From the NCBI RefSeq assembly GCF_048773025.1, contig NC_133559.1, positions 9,764,501 through 9,828,500 of the forward strand: DNA of 64,000 bases. Reading direction: 5' to 3'. The notes under the pieces are model-generated. The model had not been told where the DNA came from and ran no database searches. It was given only the letters and a program-made list of their open reading frames with translations. The position numbers and the translations under genes are program-made. Positions within the stretch are counted from its first letter, which is position 1; every line of letters begins with the position of its first letter. Shown here piece after piece: positions 44,788 through 56,880 of this stretch. This DNA comes from Camelus bactrianus (lineage: Eukaryota > Chordata > Mammalia > Artiodactyla > Camelidae).

Positions 44788-47700
44788 GGCCCGAGCCTGG
44801 CCGGGGCATCTCTGCGGGGCAGAGGAGAAGGCTCTCACAGCTGTTCCCTGATATTCAGGGGCGTTGCTCGTTGTTGCTCCCGTCCTGGACCAGCCTTCCT
44901 CCTCCCACCGTGGCAGGCGGGGAGCAGGTCTCCCGGAAACACCCCGTCCCGAGGATGGTGCTCTGTGCATGCCCCAGCCTCCTGGGCCTGCCTTTCCCTC
45001 TTCTTCGGGAGGATGTGTCTCTTCTGACCTGCACTCTTGCCTGGCCCCAGCCTGGGCACGGGGAAAGTGAAGGTTGCGGAGAGCAGAGGGGGCACTTTTT
45101 AGCATTCCCTTTCTATCTCACCCCTCTAGTCTCCCGTAAGTGGACGGGGATCCTGTGGGGATGAGCAGGCTTTGACCCAGGAGACATGAAGTGTGGGGGG
45201 TGAGTGGCTCTGGCACAGGTAGATGGAATTGGGATAGACTGGCCGGTCCCTCTGTCATCTGCACTCATACCTTCGGTGCATCTCTCCCTCCTCGGGTTGC
45301 AGAAGGACCTTGGATTTACTTTAGCCCTGGCACCGAGTTCAGATCCAGCCCTCATTCAGATGCCAATCATCCTGGCTGCCCACTGCGGACACCTGTCTGT
45401 CCGCCTGCCGAGGGGTTCCAGGTATCTCCCGTAGCGCTGCCCTCTTTCCTTCTCTTCCGCGCTGGGCCAGCCAGAGAAACCAGGGGTTGTGGTGGAGAAA
45501 GAAAGATCAGGAACCATGTCCTGATTCCCCAGCAAGACAGCTGTGTGCTACATAGAAGTTTCCAGAACACATGCTAGAAGGAGCCCATCCAAGCCCCCTG
45601 CTCTCCCCATTCTGCCCCACCTCCTGGCTTTAACTCTTTAGCCTGCCTAGGGGAGTGGTAGGGTGAGGGTGGGGGTACTATAGGCTATTTTTCAAAGACA
45701 AAAAAAAAAAAAAAAAAAAAACAAAACACAATGAAAACCTCATTTGGAAAAAAGAAGCTGTAGGGAGTCCCCCCACCCAAATACAAGTCCCAGTGGAAAG
45801 GAAAGGAGTGTCTGTCTCCACCAGGCACCTTCCATTACTCTTTCAATTTCGAAGCACTTTGAATCCATTTTTAAACATTCAGGTGGTGAGACCTGTCACC
45901 CAGTAGGTTCTGCTAGGACAAGGAGGGGACCTGGCTGTCAGGCTCTGCTGACCTACCCTAGGGGGAACCAGCTGGTTAGAGAGGCCACCTTCCAGGGGGC
46001 ATGGGAGATGTTCTCTTTGGACAGGTTTGGGTTTGTTAAGTGTTTTTTTTGTTGTTGTTTTTTGTTTTTTTGTCTTGAACCATTCAGATTCCTTCTTCCA
46101 CTTTCAGTGCCTTCAGTGTCCAGCGTTGGTGGACCGGCCCTGTTTGGGTGGCTATGTGGGGGGCTGGTATTATGAGCCCAAAGTCAGTGTCAAGTGTTGC
46201 AGAATTTAGGGGACATGGGTGAGGGGGCTTGGAGAGGAAGGGGGTCTGGTGAGAGGAAGGGCTGGCCAGGTAGGGTCACTCGGAAGGGCACTGCAGGCAG
46301 CCGCCCACATGCTGCCCCCATGCCCCCCACCCCCGTACACACCGTGCACGCATACCCGCACGCGCATTCCGCATTCCCAGCCGCCACCTTCTGACCAAAG
46401 AGAACCGGCGCTCCAAAGAGAACTTGTCGCCCTGCCCCAGCCTCCCCTTCCCAAGAAGCAGGGTCTGGAGTCTGCTGTTCCCCTCGCTGGGTTCTAACGG
46501 GACCAGTCCTCCGTTGCAGTTCCCAGAGTGCGCTTTGCCCTTTCTCGTGGTCACCGTTCATTAGCATGTTCACTTTAATGCGTTACGCGCTCATCAGCCA
46601 CGGGCCATCACCACCTTCGCGGATGGGTCTGTGGGGTGACATTCCTCGCCATCCCCTTGCTGGTAAGGACCCGCCAGCACAGGAAGGCAGTTACTCGGCT
46701 TGGAGCCTCTCGGGCTGCCACTGCACCCTCCTCCATTTCAGCGGGGTAAGTCCTGTGGACCTGCCCGGCCAGAAGCACGGTAGAGGCTCCTGGTTTTATT
46801 CCACCCCTTCCCCTGGAAGCTGACTCCTCCCTGTGGAGTCTTTTTATGTGAACTCAGTAACAAGCTCTGTTAAGGATGCAGGTTCCTGTGCAAATTCATG
46901 CGTATTTTGATGATTTTCACAGAAGACATAGGTAATATAAACGGTTAGAGTCTAAAGATGGTGGCTTTTTAAAACGGGAGTAAACCCCCAAAAAAGACAT
47001 TTCTGTACGGGGTTTGGCCACATTCTCTTTTTTCCTCCTTTAGTTTTAGTTCTGGGTCCGTTCTGTTGAAATGATGGAGAGGAGGAAGCCCTGAAGTCAC
47101 TAGGTAACTCGGCTGACCCTGCAGGGACCTTTGAGTTCAGAAGCCTGACACAGAGCTACTTCCCTGTTCTCTGTTCCTTAGCACATGACCTGGGGCCTCC
47201 TGGGTATCGAGCTAGCACCGTGCAAGGCAATCAAGGCTGTCTCTGCCCTCTGCAACTTGCACTGTGGTCCGATCAGACTGAATTGGGACCGACCTGAGGC
47301 CAATGGAATTGCTTTCCTGGGGAGTAGAAGATGCCCTTGAGCTTTGAGCTTTGTTGTCTAAGGCTGGAGTCCTCCAAGATGGTGTCTCAGTACTTGTGGT
47401 CACTTTGGTGATCCTGACTACCTTTGACATTCGGGGTTCTGTGGGAGGGGCCAGGGTTCAGGAGACGTGGGACGCGGTCCTGAGGCTGCTGTTTACTGAG
47501 GGACCTTGGCCTAGCTTCTTACATTCACTGCGGCTCGTGTTCTGGTCTTTAAGGTCGCACAGACCTAGTCATTTTTCTCTTGCTGTGCTCTTTGTGAGGT
47601 GGAGGGGCCTCCCATCCCTGGCAAGGATTTGGAAACAGTGACTGGGCAGGTGGAGGGATGGGGGAGTTGAAAGGTCCTCCTCTCTTGAAAGAAGCTGTCA

Positions 47701-49855
47701 CCATGGGCTTCATCCTCCTGTTCAGAAGGGTTGTGAATGAATTTGCACCGGGAACCCCTTGCTCCCAAACAGCATCTAAAAGCACATCCTACACTTCAGT
47801 GAAATTGATGTGAGGTGACCCTTTGGCCACTGTGCTGCTCCCCACGCTGAATACCGGCAGTGTCGCAGAGGCGTGTCTGGCCAGGGCAGGACTTAGGGAG
47901 TCCCCTCCACTGTGCACCCAGGTTTCAGGCAACCTTCTCTGGGAAGAGGTGCATTCCCATGGCCCAAGGACAGCCAGCCCCACTTATCCTGAGCAAGGCG
48001 GAGCCTGCAGACTGAGGTATCAAACCAGAGGGTGAGGCGTGAGTGCAGCTGACCCCTGTGTGCGGGAGCAGGTCAAAGGGCAGCTGGTAGAGCGAGAGGG
48101 GGTGCCGCAGTTTTTGACACAAGTTCTGGATCTTGAAGAGCTTCTTGTGATCCTAGGTGACCCACAGTCTCCTTGTGCAGGGCCCAATCTACCTCCTAAA
48201 TCCCAGATCCCCCCAAGTCTAGGTACAAAGTTTACGTGAAAGAAAAAGGAAAACAGTAAGAAAGGAAAGCGGCCAGGGTGGGAGCAGGGCTGTGCACTCG
48301 CCAATGTCCCACTCGGGATGAAAGAGGTTAGTCTGATCCCCCCTGGTCCAGGCACTGTGCCCTCTCCTTGTCACAGCAGGTGCCACTTTCCTCATCATGT
48401 TGAGGGTGGCCTCTTCTGCCCTGGGGTCTGTTTTGCCCTCATTCCCTCATTAACTGAGCAGCACTCTATTAGGAGCCCCACGTCCTGGGCTCCTTCCAGT
48501 GGGATCAGATGGTCACTCAGAGTACTTGAGCCATGTCCCTGGCAATGTTGGGCCACTTGGGTTTGGAGAAAACCCCGTTAAAACCAAGACCCCAGTTGGA
48601 TTTAACTGGCTCATTCTTGGCCTCCCTCTGCTGGGAAGGCGGTTCAGTGCCCACTGCTGCACGCCCAAGGCAAGCCCGGCCTCGGGGACCCTGGCTTCTC
48701 TGCCGGTTTAGTGTGTGTCCTGAGCCAGGTCACCGCTCTGTGCCCCTGCAGGCCCTTCTGCATGTGGAGGGACTCACCTGAAAGGCATTAATGAAATTTC
48801 CGACCCTGGTGGGACCAGTGAGGAGGTGATACTAGAACACTGATGTGCACAGACCGAGGGATGTAATTGGAAAGGCATTTATTTTTGTGAAGAGGTGATC
48901 AACTTAACACAGAAATATCCCTTCTCCTTGCCTCCCCCTTTACCCTCCCCCGACAGTCTGTCTCCTTTCCTGGAGGCCAGCCTCCTGAAAGGCATTGGCC
49001 TCACTTTTCTCAGCTTGGTCCTGACATCACAACTCTGGGCTGGTGGAGGGGCTGGGAAGATGTGTGTGGCTCGGGGCAGATCTCAGAATTTGGGAGATAG
49101 GGGACAGGGAGAGGGCAGAATCCCACTTTCCTGCATCACTGTGAGGGAGCTCCAGGCCCTGTCCCTGGAGACATAATTGCTGCGCAGAAGTCACAGGCCA
49201 TACTGGGCGGTCCGGGTACAAGCTCGCCCTCAGAAATGATAACAGTAATAATAATAACTCCATTTGCATAGCGCTGTCACTCATTCCTACCAGCCTCCTG
49301 TCCCCCAGTCCCGGCTTTTTGCTGGCCCCACCACTGGCCTTTGCAAGTGTTGGTGGGCCGTGGGTTCTTCTGTTCACTTGTGGGGGTCTGCAGGTGCTGC
49401 TCCCCTGACTCTGGGGAGACAGCAGTCAGGTTGCCAACACAATCAAACTCGCGACACAATCTTGTCAGCAATAGTGACCCAGAGGCTGAGTGACCTCCAG
49501 TTACACCAGAAAGAGGCCCAGGGCCCTGTGGTCATGTTTTCTACCCCAACCGTTCTTGGAATTACAGCCTCCACTTCTGACTCCAGTTGAATTTTCTCCA
49601 CCCAAACCCCGATAACAAATGGATCCATGATGATCATTAAGAGAAGAGGAAAAAAAAATATTATTTTTGTTAGGACAGACCATCGTAGATTTTTAGCAAT
49701 GTGTATCTGTGTGTCCCTCACACCTTTTCCTATTCTGCCTTTTTTCATTTTCCTTTTTTTTAAATATTATGTACTATATTTTTAGTCTCAAACACACTAT
49801 ATATTATATATATTTAATTTTTTTATATATATAAATATAAATGTTTTAAAAAGTA
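44788..49855 (+). other. KIRREL1: KIRREL1 3' UTR
   Basis: From the stop codon to the likely cleavage region, about 5.07 kb. It is a unique, intron-free stretch with no clear interspersed repeat until its AU-rich end. The run of A's at 45700-45721, the T/G runs near 46044-46072, CA-rich bases near 46325-46370 and the A-rich block near 49649 are the only simple features I see. Its length is consistent with the long human KIRREL1 transcript, as I recall it. Confidence 0.75.
45700..45721 (+). repeat. A22 homopolymer in the 3' UTR
   Basis: Twenty-two uninterrupted A bases read directly. It is genome-encoded and could prime oligo-dT internally. Confidence 0.97.
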
Positions 49856-49880
49856 CCGTGGTTTGTGTTGTTTAATGCAC
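49828..49880 (+). terminator. KIRREL1: Putative polyadenylation site of KIRREL1
   Basis: No AATAAA is present nearby. The variant hexamers TATAAA (49830-49835 and 49836-49841) and AATATA (49834-49839) sit in an AU-rich block. A GU-rich stretch 'gtggtttgtgttgttt' at 49858-49873 follows at the usual distance for the CstF-bound downstream element. Cleavage near 49850 is inferred. Confidence 0.5.
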
Positions 49881-51095
49881 AAGCAGTGCTCATCACTCAG
49901 AAGCTTGCCAGATTTGGGGTGAAATGACCTAAATGGGAGGAAAAGGTGGATTTTTGGGTCAAGGCTGCAGAGGCTATGTTTTTGTGTCACCTCCAGGCCA
50001 CGGGGCAAACGCATTTCGTTCACCAGTTTGTGACGGTCGCAGAAGCCTGAGGCCAGGTATGCCAGTCCAGGGACAGACGGCTGGAAGTCCGTGTTTTTGA
50101 AACACAGCATCCGGACATTCTGTGCCGAATCTGACTGTGGGGATAGGAAAGGGGGAGACTGGACAGGGGATCCAAATCCCAAAGGATTTGGGAATGTGAG
50201 GGACCTGTTCGGACTGGTTTAGTTTATTTGAAATGCAGTGGTTTGGGTAAAAAGCAAAGTTACCAGGTTGCCCACCTTTTGAACTTGGACTGAGACAGAC
50301 TAAGACAGCAGACAGAGCAGCAGTACCCCCACACAGAGGCCATCCTGGCGAGAAATTCTAAGTTCTCCGAGTTTAGTAGAATTTGCAAGGATTTTACTTT
50401 GCTCTTTTCACAGGAGTGTCTGAGGGTCACTGAAAAAAAAAAAAAAACAAACAAGTGTTTTCAGATAATGTTTTTGAAAGCTATAAATCACTAGAGAATA
50501 CAAGGGTTTATCGTTTCCCTTGTCCAGTTAACAGCCAGGCAAACTGAAGATGGGCCACACTAGCCTTTTTGTACACAAGGGACACAGGACACAGTCAAAG
50601 ATAGGGATGTAAAAGCTGAAAAAGTACTTAAGAGAAAATGCAACCCATTTCCAAGAAGGTCGGAGGTCCCAGCCCAGAGCTACCATGGAGGGAGGGGCAG
50701 GACGCCGTGGGGGCTGCAATCTGGGACGAGAGAACGTAGGTAGCCCCAGGGGCGTCCGACCTGGATGCGAATGAGAGGCCCCTGCATCTCGAGGCTACAG
50801 CCAGGTAAGTTGAACTGGCACAGGTAAAACAGGACATGGTTGTTGGGATCCAGATGCAAACAGAAGAAAGTTTGAAAACAAAAAAACAAAAAAAAAAACA
50901 GAGAAGAACCAAGTTTATGCAAACATGGAGGCCCAGGTGAACTCTGTGAGGCCACGCAGTGTTCAGTGGGCTGCAGCCTGTGCTCTGTGTCTGCTGGGGC
51001 TGCATTTGATTCCTCTCTGCATCCCCAGAGCCCAGCGCAGAGCCAGCAGGCACTTCGGGACAAGCCAGTGAGCTGTCTAGAGCACCACACAATGC
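49880..51095. other. Intergenic stretch, no gene recognised
   Basis: Unique-looking sequence with A-rich runs near 50432 and 50880-50902. I see no coding exon, RNA gene or clear repeat family. Confidence 0.6.
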
Positions 51096-51099
51096 TGGC

Positions 51100-51860
51100 T
51101 GTCGAGCCCAAGTTCATGTGCTCGACACACAGTGAGGCCAAACAAACCGAAATGTCGGAGTTTGGAGCAGAGGAAAGTTTATCGATCAAGAGCGCATGGA
51201 CCAAGAAGGTGGGAGATGTAGGTTTGTCTCAGATCCATCTTACTGGCTGGCCGAGTTATAAAAATTTTAAAGGCAGTATTTGGGATGAGGGATGCAGGGG
51301 ACATGACTTTCTCTTGATTGATTGGTGGCGAGGTAACAAGGTGATGTTTCAGGAATCTTAATCATCAATCTTCTGGTTCCAACCAGTCTGGGGTCTACTT
51401 GCTTGTGATCAGCATGTAATCACCATCCTCCACCAGGGAGGGGGTCTTAGTTTCTGCAGAACAACTCCAAGATACATGTCAGATTGTTAGATACATCCCT
51501 TGAGGGAACTAAGACTGTTTGTCTTTCCAAATTTTTTTTTTTTTAACGGAGGTGCTGAGGGTTGAACCCAGGACCTGGCACATGCTAAGCACGCACTCTA
51601 CCATTGAACTATTACCCTCCCCCTCTAGGACTCTGTTTCATCACTGACCTGTTGTTTCTTGATTGCTTTTCCTTTGCTTCTGTATTCCTTCACCCATGTC
51701 CCTACTTAGTAACTGCTGAAGTCTGTTCTTTGGAACTCAGGGAAGGCCTAGGAGACTAAAGCCTTTTTCTACAAAAAAGAAATGAGGGGCACAGAACGTG
51801 TTTTGTACCTGGAAGGGCCCCATAAAGTCCTGCTCGGTTTCAATCCCCTCTTTTCTTTGC
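51100..51860 (-). repeat. Possible LTR-like interspersed repeat, broken by a SINE
   Basis: Reading the minus strand, a 'gataaactttcctctgct' stretch near 51170-51187 and a following 'tttgtttggcctcactgtgt' resemble the R/U5 part of an LTR. Clear matched ends were not found, so this may be another old repeat. An antisense camelid SINE sits inside it. The fossil looks incomplete, and its age and family are not established. Confidence 0.25.
51531..51623 (-). mobile_element. Camelid tRNA-derived SINE, antisense
   Basis: The reverse complement shows the tRNA-like head, including 'gggttcaaccctcagcacct' near the B box and 'atagttcaatggtagagtg' as a diverged A box. The left T run is the reversed A tail. 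Target-site repeats are not clean, although ctaagact (51512-51519) and ctaggact (51624-51631) may be remnants. It is more diverged than the copy at 6099. Confidence 0.85.
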
Positions 51861-52269
51861 TATTCCTCAATCCTAAGAGGAAGAGGGTGGGACAAGAAAG
51901 GGAGTAGAATTTTGGATGGAGAGATTTATCATAAATGTGGCAGGAGGACTCGGTTTTAGGGGGAACCCACTCCCTTCTGTAGGCACGCGACAGGACTCAG
52001 AATCCTGTCCCAGGTAATAGGTCTCCTGTGTTGGGGCCCAAGCCCCTCCCTTAAGCCCCCCCCCAGCCAGAGGACAGATAAGAATGACACCGACAGCCTC
52101 TTTATCACTCTTCACAGAGTCTGAAAAGCTGCTCCCTCCTCGGGGAGTCTCCTTCCTCACAGTAAGAGCCTTGCCCTTGCAAATGTGCTCCTGTCTGCAC
52201 CTTCACACCCAAGTGTGATGTTCAGAGGTTCAAAGTCCTCCAAGACCTACCCAAGTTCACTTTCCCAGA

Positions 52270-52970
52270 GGATCGGATCATTCAGCCCTCCCTTTCACTC
52301 ACCCAGTGTTTCAACACAGTCCAGCGGAATCCGGCCTTGTTTGAAGCTCAGGCTTGCACTTTGCTGCCCCTGTGCTTTTTTGCCCAAGCTCTTTTCTCTG
52401 CCTGGAATGCCCATGACCCTTGACCTTTCTATTTCCAAGTTTTATTTATCTGTAGGAATCAGCTCACAGGCCACCTCTTCCAGGAAGCCTTGCCTGAGTC
52501 TCATCATGGACTCACCTCTCCCTCCTGGGAAGTCTCAGGACAGGTGAGCTGCGCCTCACTCACCTCATTTACAACTGTCTGCTTTGAGCACAGGGTTTTG
52601 TGTAGAAGACATTAGTACTTCCCTCTTAAAATAAGGGCCCTGGAAGGCAGTGATCATGTATCATTTTTTTAAAAAAATTTTTATTGACGTGTAGTTGATT
52701 TACAATGTTAGTTTCAGTTGTACAGTGAAGTGATTCAGTTATACATATACATACATATATATTTTTTCTTTCCAGATTCTTTTCCATTATATGGTATTAC
52801 AAGAAATTGAATATAGTTCCCTGTGCTGTGCAGTAGGGCCTTGTTGCTTATCTGTTTTATATACGGTAATGCATGTCTGTTAATATAGAATTTATTTTAG
52901 TACCATCGTCGCCCAGCAGAGTCCCTGGCATGTACTTGTTCAGTATGTGCTGAAGGAATGCAGGGATGGC
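52270..52970 (+). repeat. LINE-2 3' fragment, sense, split by an L1
   Basis: The left half reads 'ctctttttctgcctg'-like text at 52388 ('ttttctctgcctggaatgcc'), 'ccacctcttccaggaagcct' and 'ggccctggaaggcagtgatc'. The right half resumes after the L1 with 'gtccctggcatgtacttgtt' and 'gctgaaggaatg'. Order and orientation are consistent with one L2 tail. Confidence 0.75.
52664..52898 (-). mobile_element. LINE-1 3' end (ungulate type), antisense
   Basis: The reverse complement follows the recalled 3' UTR of cetartiodactyl L1: 'caaggccctactgcacagca', 'cagggaactatattcaattt', 'tgtacaactgaaactaacat' and an A-rich end. It is 5' truncated and inserted into a LINE-2 tail. A second copy of the same region lies at 58555-58765. 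Confidence 0.8.
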
Positions 52971-53459
52971 GGGCAGGGAGCCAAACCCATAAACGTAATA
53001 CATAAAGGGAATTTAACCTTGCAGAGTCCATCCTTGATGAAGTGGGAGAGTCAAGTCAGTCTGCCAAGCTGATGGGCATTATCAGTACTCACTAATATTG
53101 AGCTCTTTCTTTGAGTCCCCTGGCTATTGGTCAGGGCCAACCTGACTAGTTTTGGCCAGTGTTCTATAAACAGAAGTGACATGTCACTTCCAGACCAAAG
53201 CATTTAATTGCTAGTGAGACCCCCCCTCCAGCTCTTTCTTTGCCTACCATAGCGACAAGAGCTCATTTATTCCAGATGGTGCACCTTTGTAATAATGGAG
53301 TCCCTCTCCCCCTGGGACCCTGAGCGATGATGTGAAAAAGAGTCCTTTTGCCAAGCCACGATGAACGTGTAGTTTGAGGGAGAAGTGAATCTTTGCTTTG
53401 TTAAGATATAGAGATGTTGGAGTTGTTTGTTACTGCAACACAGTGTATCCCATCCTGAT

Positions 53460-54175
53460 TAATAACACAGCTTCACCGTTTGCTCCTGCTTGATCTTGGA
53501 AATAATGTGGGGGAGGAAGAAATTTTCCTCTACCCTTCTAAGTTCCTCTGGTCAGTCTAAGAATTAAATTGACATGAGGCAGATTAACAGGAGAAAATCC
53601 AGTAAAAATTTAGTAACAGGTACACAGAGAAGAGACCCAGGAAAACTGAGTAACTCACCAAAAAATGGCAAAAGCCCTGTCCTTACACACCGTCCTCAGC
53701 TAAAGACAGAAGAGGCTGTTGAGGGTGGGTAGAGTCAGTTATGAGAGGTTATAATCACCCAGCAAACTAAGCTGACTATGATAAAGACTTAAGTCATTGC
53801 CTTCCCCATTGGTAAGAATTTCTAGAGGTTTGGTCATCCTCCTCTTCCAGGTACAGAGAGAGAGAGACACCCTTAAAAATGGAGATTTCCCTTACGAATG
53901 TAAATATTTCTTACAAAAGGGTAACTCCTACTTGGTTTTCTGAGCCCTTTTCCAGTCTACCATTCCACAGAAAATAACCAAATTAAAACAATGTGCCAAA
54001 GAAACGTATTTTAGGCTGGCCAATTCTGCTCCCCTACAGTAAGTTACTTGACCTCTTTGCATTTCGCTTTCCTCTCTGTGAAATGGATCAATAGTGCGAA
54101 TTCCATATTAAGTGCTCAGCAGCGTTCCTAGCACGTGGGTCTCGGTAAGCGTCAGCTTGTGTTACCCTGGAGAAA
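53460..54175 (+). repeat. MIR SINE, sense, split by an LTR
   Basis: The left part ends 'ctgcttgatcttggaaataa'. The right part starts at 54039 with 'gtaagttacttgacctcttt', 'cctctctgtgaaatggatca' and 'aagtgctcagcagcgttcct'. Together they make a continuous MIR once the LTR is removed. Confidence 0.7.
53506..54038. mobile_element. Solitary LTR of an old endogenous retrovirus-like element
   Basis: A 533-bp block starting TGTGGGGGAG and ending CTCCCCTACA, so its termini form an imperfect inverted repeat with the TG...CA ends typical of LTRs. It lies within a MIR. No internal retroviral region is seen beside it, so it is a solo LTR and broken as an element. Family is uncertain, perhaps ERVL-like. 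It is younger than the MIR it interrupts. Confidence 0.65.
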
Positions 54176-54261
54176 GGGGAGTACTGAGGACCTGCCCCCT
54201 TCCCCTTTGCCCCTTTCCTTAGAGACATCACAAAAGATGTCAACAATTGCCCAGGGGTTAT

Positions 54262-54445
54262 GAAAAGAGTGTGGAATCTGGAATGAGACGATTTAGGTTA
54301 AAATCACAGCAGTGCCCCCTGGAACTCTGATTCAGGGCAGGTCAGCATACCTCTCTGAGCTGACTTTTCTTTATCTGTAAAATGTTGTGAACCCTCCATG
54401 AGATGAGATGCACAAAAGCCCTTTGTAAATTGCCAAAAGCTATTC
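54262..54445 (+). repeat. MIR SINE, sense
   Basis: 'aaaagagtgtggaatctgg', 'gatttaggttaaaatcacag', 'gcatacctctctgagctgac', 'tttatctgtaaaatgttgtg' follow the sense MIR consensus. Confidence 0.8.
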
Positions 54446-54459
54446 AAACACGAGTTGAT

Positions 54460-55360
54460 TTCTTGGGTCTATGAATGCTCTGTAGCATCCGGCCCCCACC
54501 CCATCCCCATTCTCCGCAGCATCCCTCGCCGCACACTTCGCCCCTGCAAACACACTCCCCACCCCTGCACCTGCACAGGACGTACTGGCAGCTCCAACAG
54601 CGACCTGATATTGAGAGACTGTGCCCATCCAGCTGGGACGACAGAACCCATCTTCCTGGCCCCCAGGGTTCAAAAACCAAAAGACCAGCTCTTTGCAAAG
54701 CAGGAACCTGGGGGAGGAGAAAGATCACTTCATCGTACTCACTTTCCCATTTCCTTTACTCATTGTAATTAGCTACACAGAGGCAACCTCCCGGGGAGAG
54801 CGGAGCCATCAGCTCCCTGAATTGTACTGGGGAGCTTTGTCCCTTTGTTCCTCTCCACATAATACTGCTCTCTTGGTGGTCGCTATGCAAACACATCCTG
54901 CATTCATTTGCAAACTGGGGAATATTTCATATTTTGAAGCTCAGATTAATGGTCCATCTCCCTCAAAAAGATACTGGTTGGGACCTCTTTGCAAACAGTG
55001 TCAGGTCAACACTCCTGGTCTGGTTCCTCAGATATGCCATAGCCCGAGGGATGGCATGGACCTCAGGGTCCACACTAAAACAGACACTTAACTGTGGATA
55101 TGAGAAGCTCAAATTTTGAAGGCATCTCTGGGGCCATCTGGTCCAACTACAGACCCAAAGGAGGAGGCGCGATTTGGCCTCAGAGACGAGGGGGCGCTGC
55201 ATCGAGACCACGAGGGGACTGGGAAGCAGAGTGGCTTTTCATGGGATCTGGATGCTGGAACCCAAAAGCTTGGACTTGCCTCCGGGTTTTCCAGGCACCC
55301 GCTCTGTGCCTTCGGGAAAATCATTTGACCTCGTCAAGCCTTGGTTTCCTCGTTGATAAA
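54460..55360. other. Intergenic stretch, mostly unique, with weak CTCF-like site
   Basis: No gene recognised. At 55184-55200 'agacgagggggcgctgc' matches 11 of 14 CTCF core positions on the + strand. The rest has occasional MIR-like hints near 55110-55150 and 55300-55350. Confidence 0.5.
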
Positions 55361-55364
55361 AATC

Positions 55365-55880
55365 ATTCCTTCATTCATATAAAAAATATTTATTGAACAT
55401 TCACCATGTATCTGGCACTATTCCAAACCCTGGGGCTGAGGCAGGGAACAACGCAAGTCCCTGCTCTCATGGCACTTACATTATAATGGCGGGAGGTAGA
55501 CCATAAACACCCGTCTGTCAGATTGTGGTAAGTGCTCTGAGGAGACACAGAGCAGGGAGGGCGGACAGTGAGGGAGCGTAGGAAGAGGAGGTGGACGACT
55601 TCGTGTTGGGTGGTCAGAGACAGCCTCTAAGATAAGAGGACAGGTGGACTTGGAAAAAGAATATTCTACGCATACGGAACAGCAACTGCAAAGGCCCCGA
55701 GGCAAGAAATGAGTCTGGGGGCGGGGTCAAGGCCCAGCGAGTCTTCTGTCCAAAGGGAGTAGAGACACCTGCTAGGAAATCCCGTTAGAAAGAAAGGTGG
55801 GGTCGAACAGATTCCGTGAGGACTTGCAGGCCGTTAAACAACTTTGGAAATTATTCTGAGATGGGAAAATGTAGCAAATC
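55365..55880 (-). repeat. LINE-2 3' fragment, antisense
   Basis: Starts 'ttccttcattcatataaaaa', then 'atttattgaacattcaccat', 'ctctcatggcacttacatta', 'cagcaactgcaaaggccccg' and 'acttgcaggccgttaaacaa', the full reversed L2 tail order. Confidence 0.8.
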
Positions 55881-55889
55881 AAGCCCTAT

Positions 55890-56700
55890 GAAACTGCTGT
55901 TTCTGTAGGTCAGGAATGGCTGAACATCAGCGGTTTTATACGGTTCAGCCTAACAGACGTAAACGCGCAGCACTGTTCATTTATTATTACCTCTTAAACA
56001 ACAACAACAAGCTTTTCTATTATTTGGCAGGATTAATTGGAAGATATCTCTTCCTTCTACTGAGCCTGAGTCTGCCTCCTTGTAAGCTTCTTCCACTGGC
56101 TGTAATTCTGCTCTCAGGGCAGTGCTGTCTGCAGTCGCCACCCCCCAGCCCAAATGACCCTTTTCAGATTGAAACATAGTTGCCATGATGTCCTGTCTCT
56201 TCTGAGATGCTGCTTTTCCGAGTTTAATATTTCTGATTCTTCAAACCATTTCTCTTATGATAAGGTTTCCCCACCTTGCCTCCTCTTGCCTTCTGAGTGA
56301 ATTTTGAACAATGGGTAGGAAGCCACCTTTCCCACTGCACCCTGCTAGTCGGAGGGAGAGCTCCCCACCTCCACCCGCTAAGGTTCTCTGGGTGGCTTCA
56401 CTTCCTAACCTTCAGTAAGTATGGAAGCTGTCTTCCGGCTGCCCCCCATGAGGGAGTGGTGGCCCCTTCACCTTCCAGCGGCCGTGAGAAGCACTGTGTG
56501 CACTGCAGCAGGAGACGGTGCCAGATCCTCCGATAAAAACTCCCAGGAGATGGAATAAGAGGGGTTCTCAGGTCCAGCAGCTCGGCCAAGGCCATGCCTG
56601 GCATCATGACCTGTGTCCTTCCGGGTGTCCCAAGACTTGGAGTGCTCTGTGTGGTGGGCCTACTTGGAATTTTCTAAAAGCATGGCTCCTGGCATCCAGA
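55890..56700. other. Intergenic stretch, nothing recognised
   Basis: I see no gene, RNA or clear repeat in this interval. Confidence 0.5.
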
Positions 56701-56709
56701 TCTGTTAAC

Positions 56710-56880
56710 TCTCTGGTTTGAGAATCTGGAGATACGGGCTTTAGTCCAAGCTCCATTGATTTACCATGTGACCTTAGACAAGTCACTGAAACTTTCTGAG
56801 TCTCAGTTTTCTTATCCATAAAATGGGAATAATTGATGCTAGTCCCTTAGCCAAGGGAAGAGCTAGCACCATTGAGTATT
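56710..56880 (+). repeat. MIR SINE, sense
   Basis: 'accatgtgaccttagacaag', 'tcactgaaactttctgagtc', 'tcagttttcttatccataaa' and 'atgggaataattgatgctag' fit the sense MIR. Confidence 0.8.

Noticed and set aside
44191-45105. 304-residue open frame on the minus strand over exon 15
   Set aside because: It is the antisense shadow of a GC-rich coding exon. It has no recognisable domain and no supporting splice or promoter signals.
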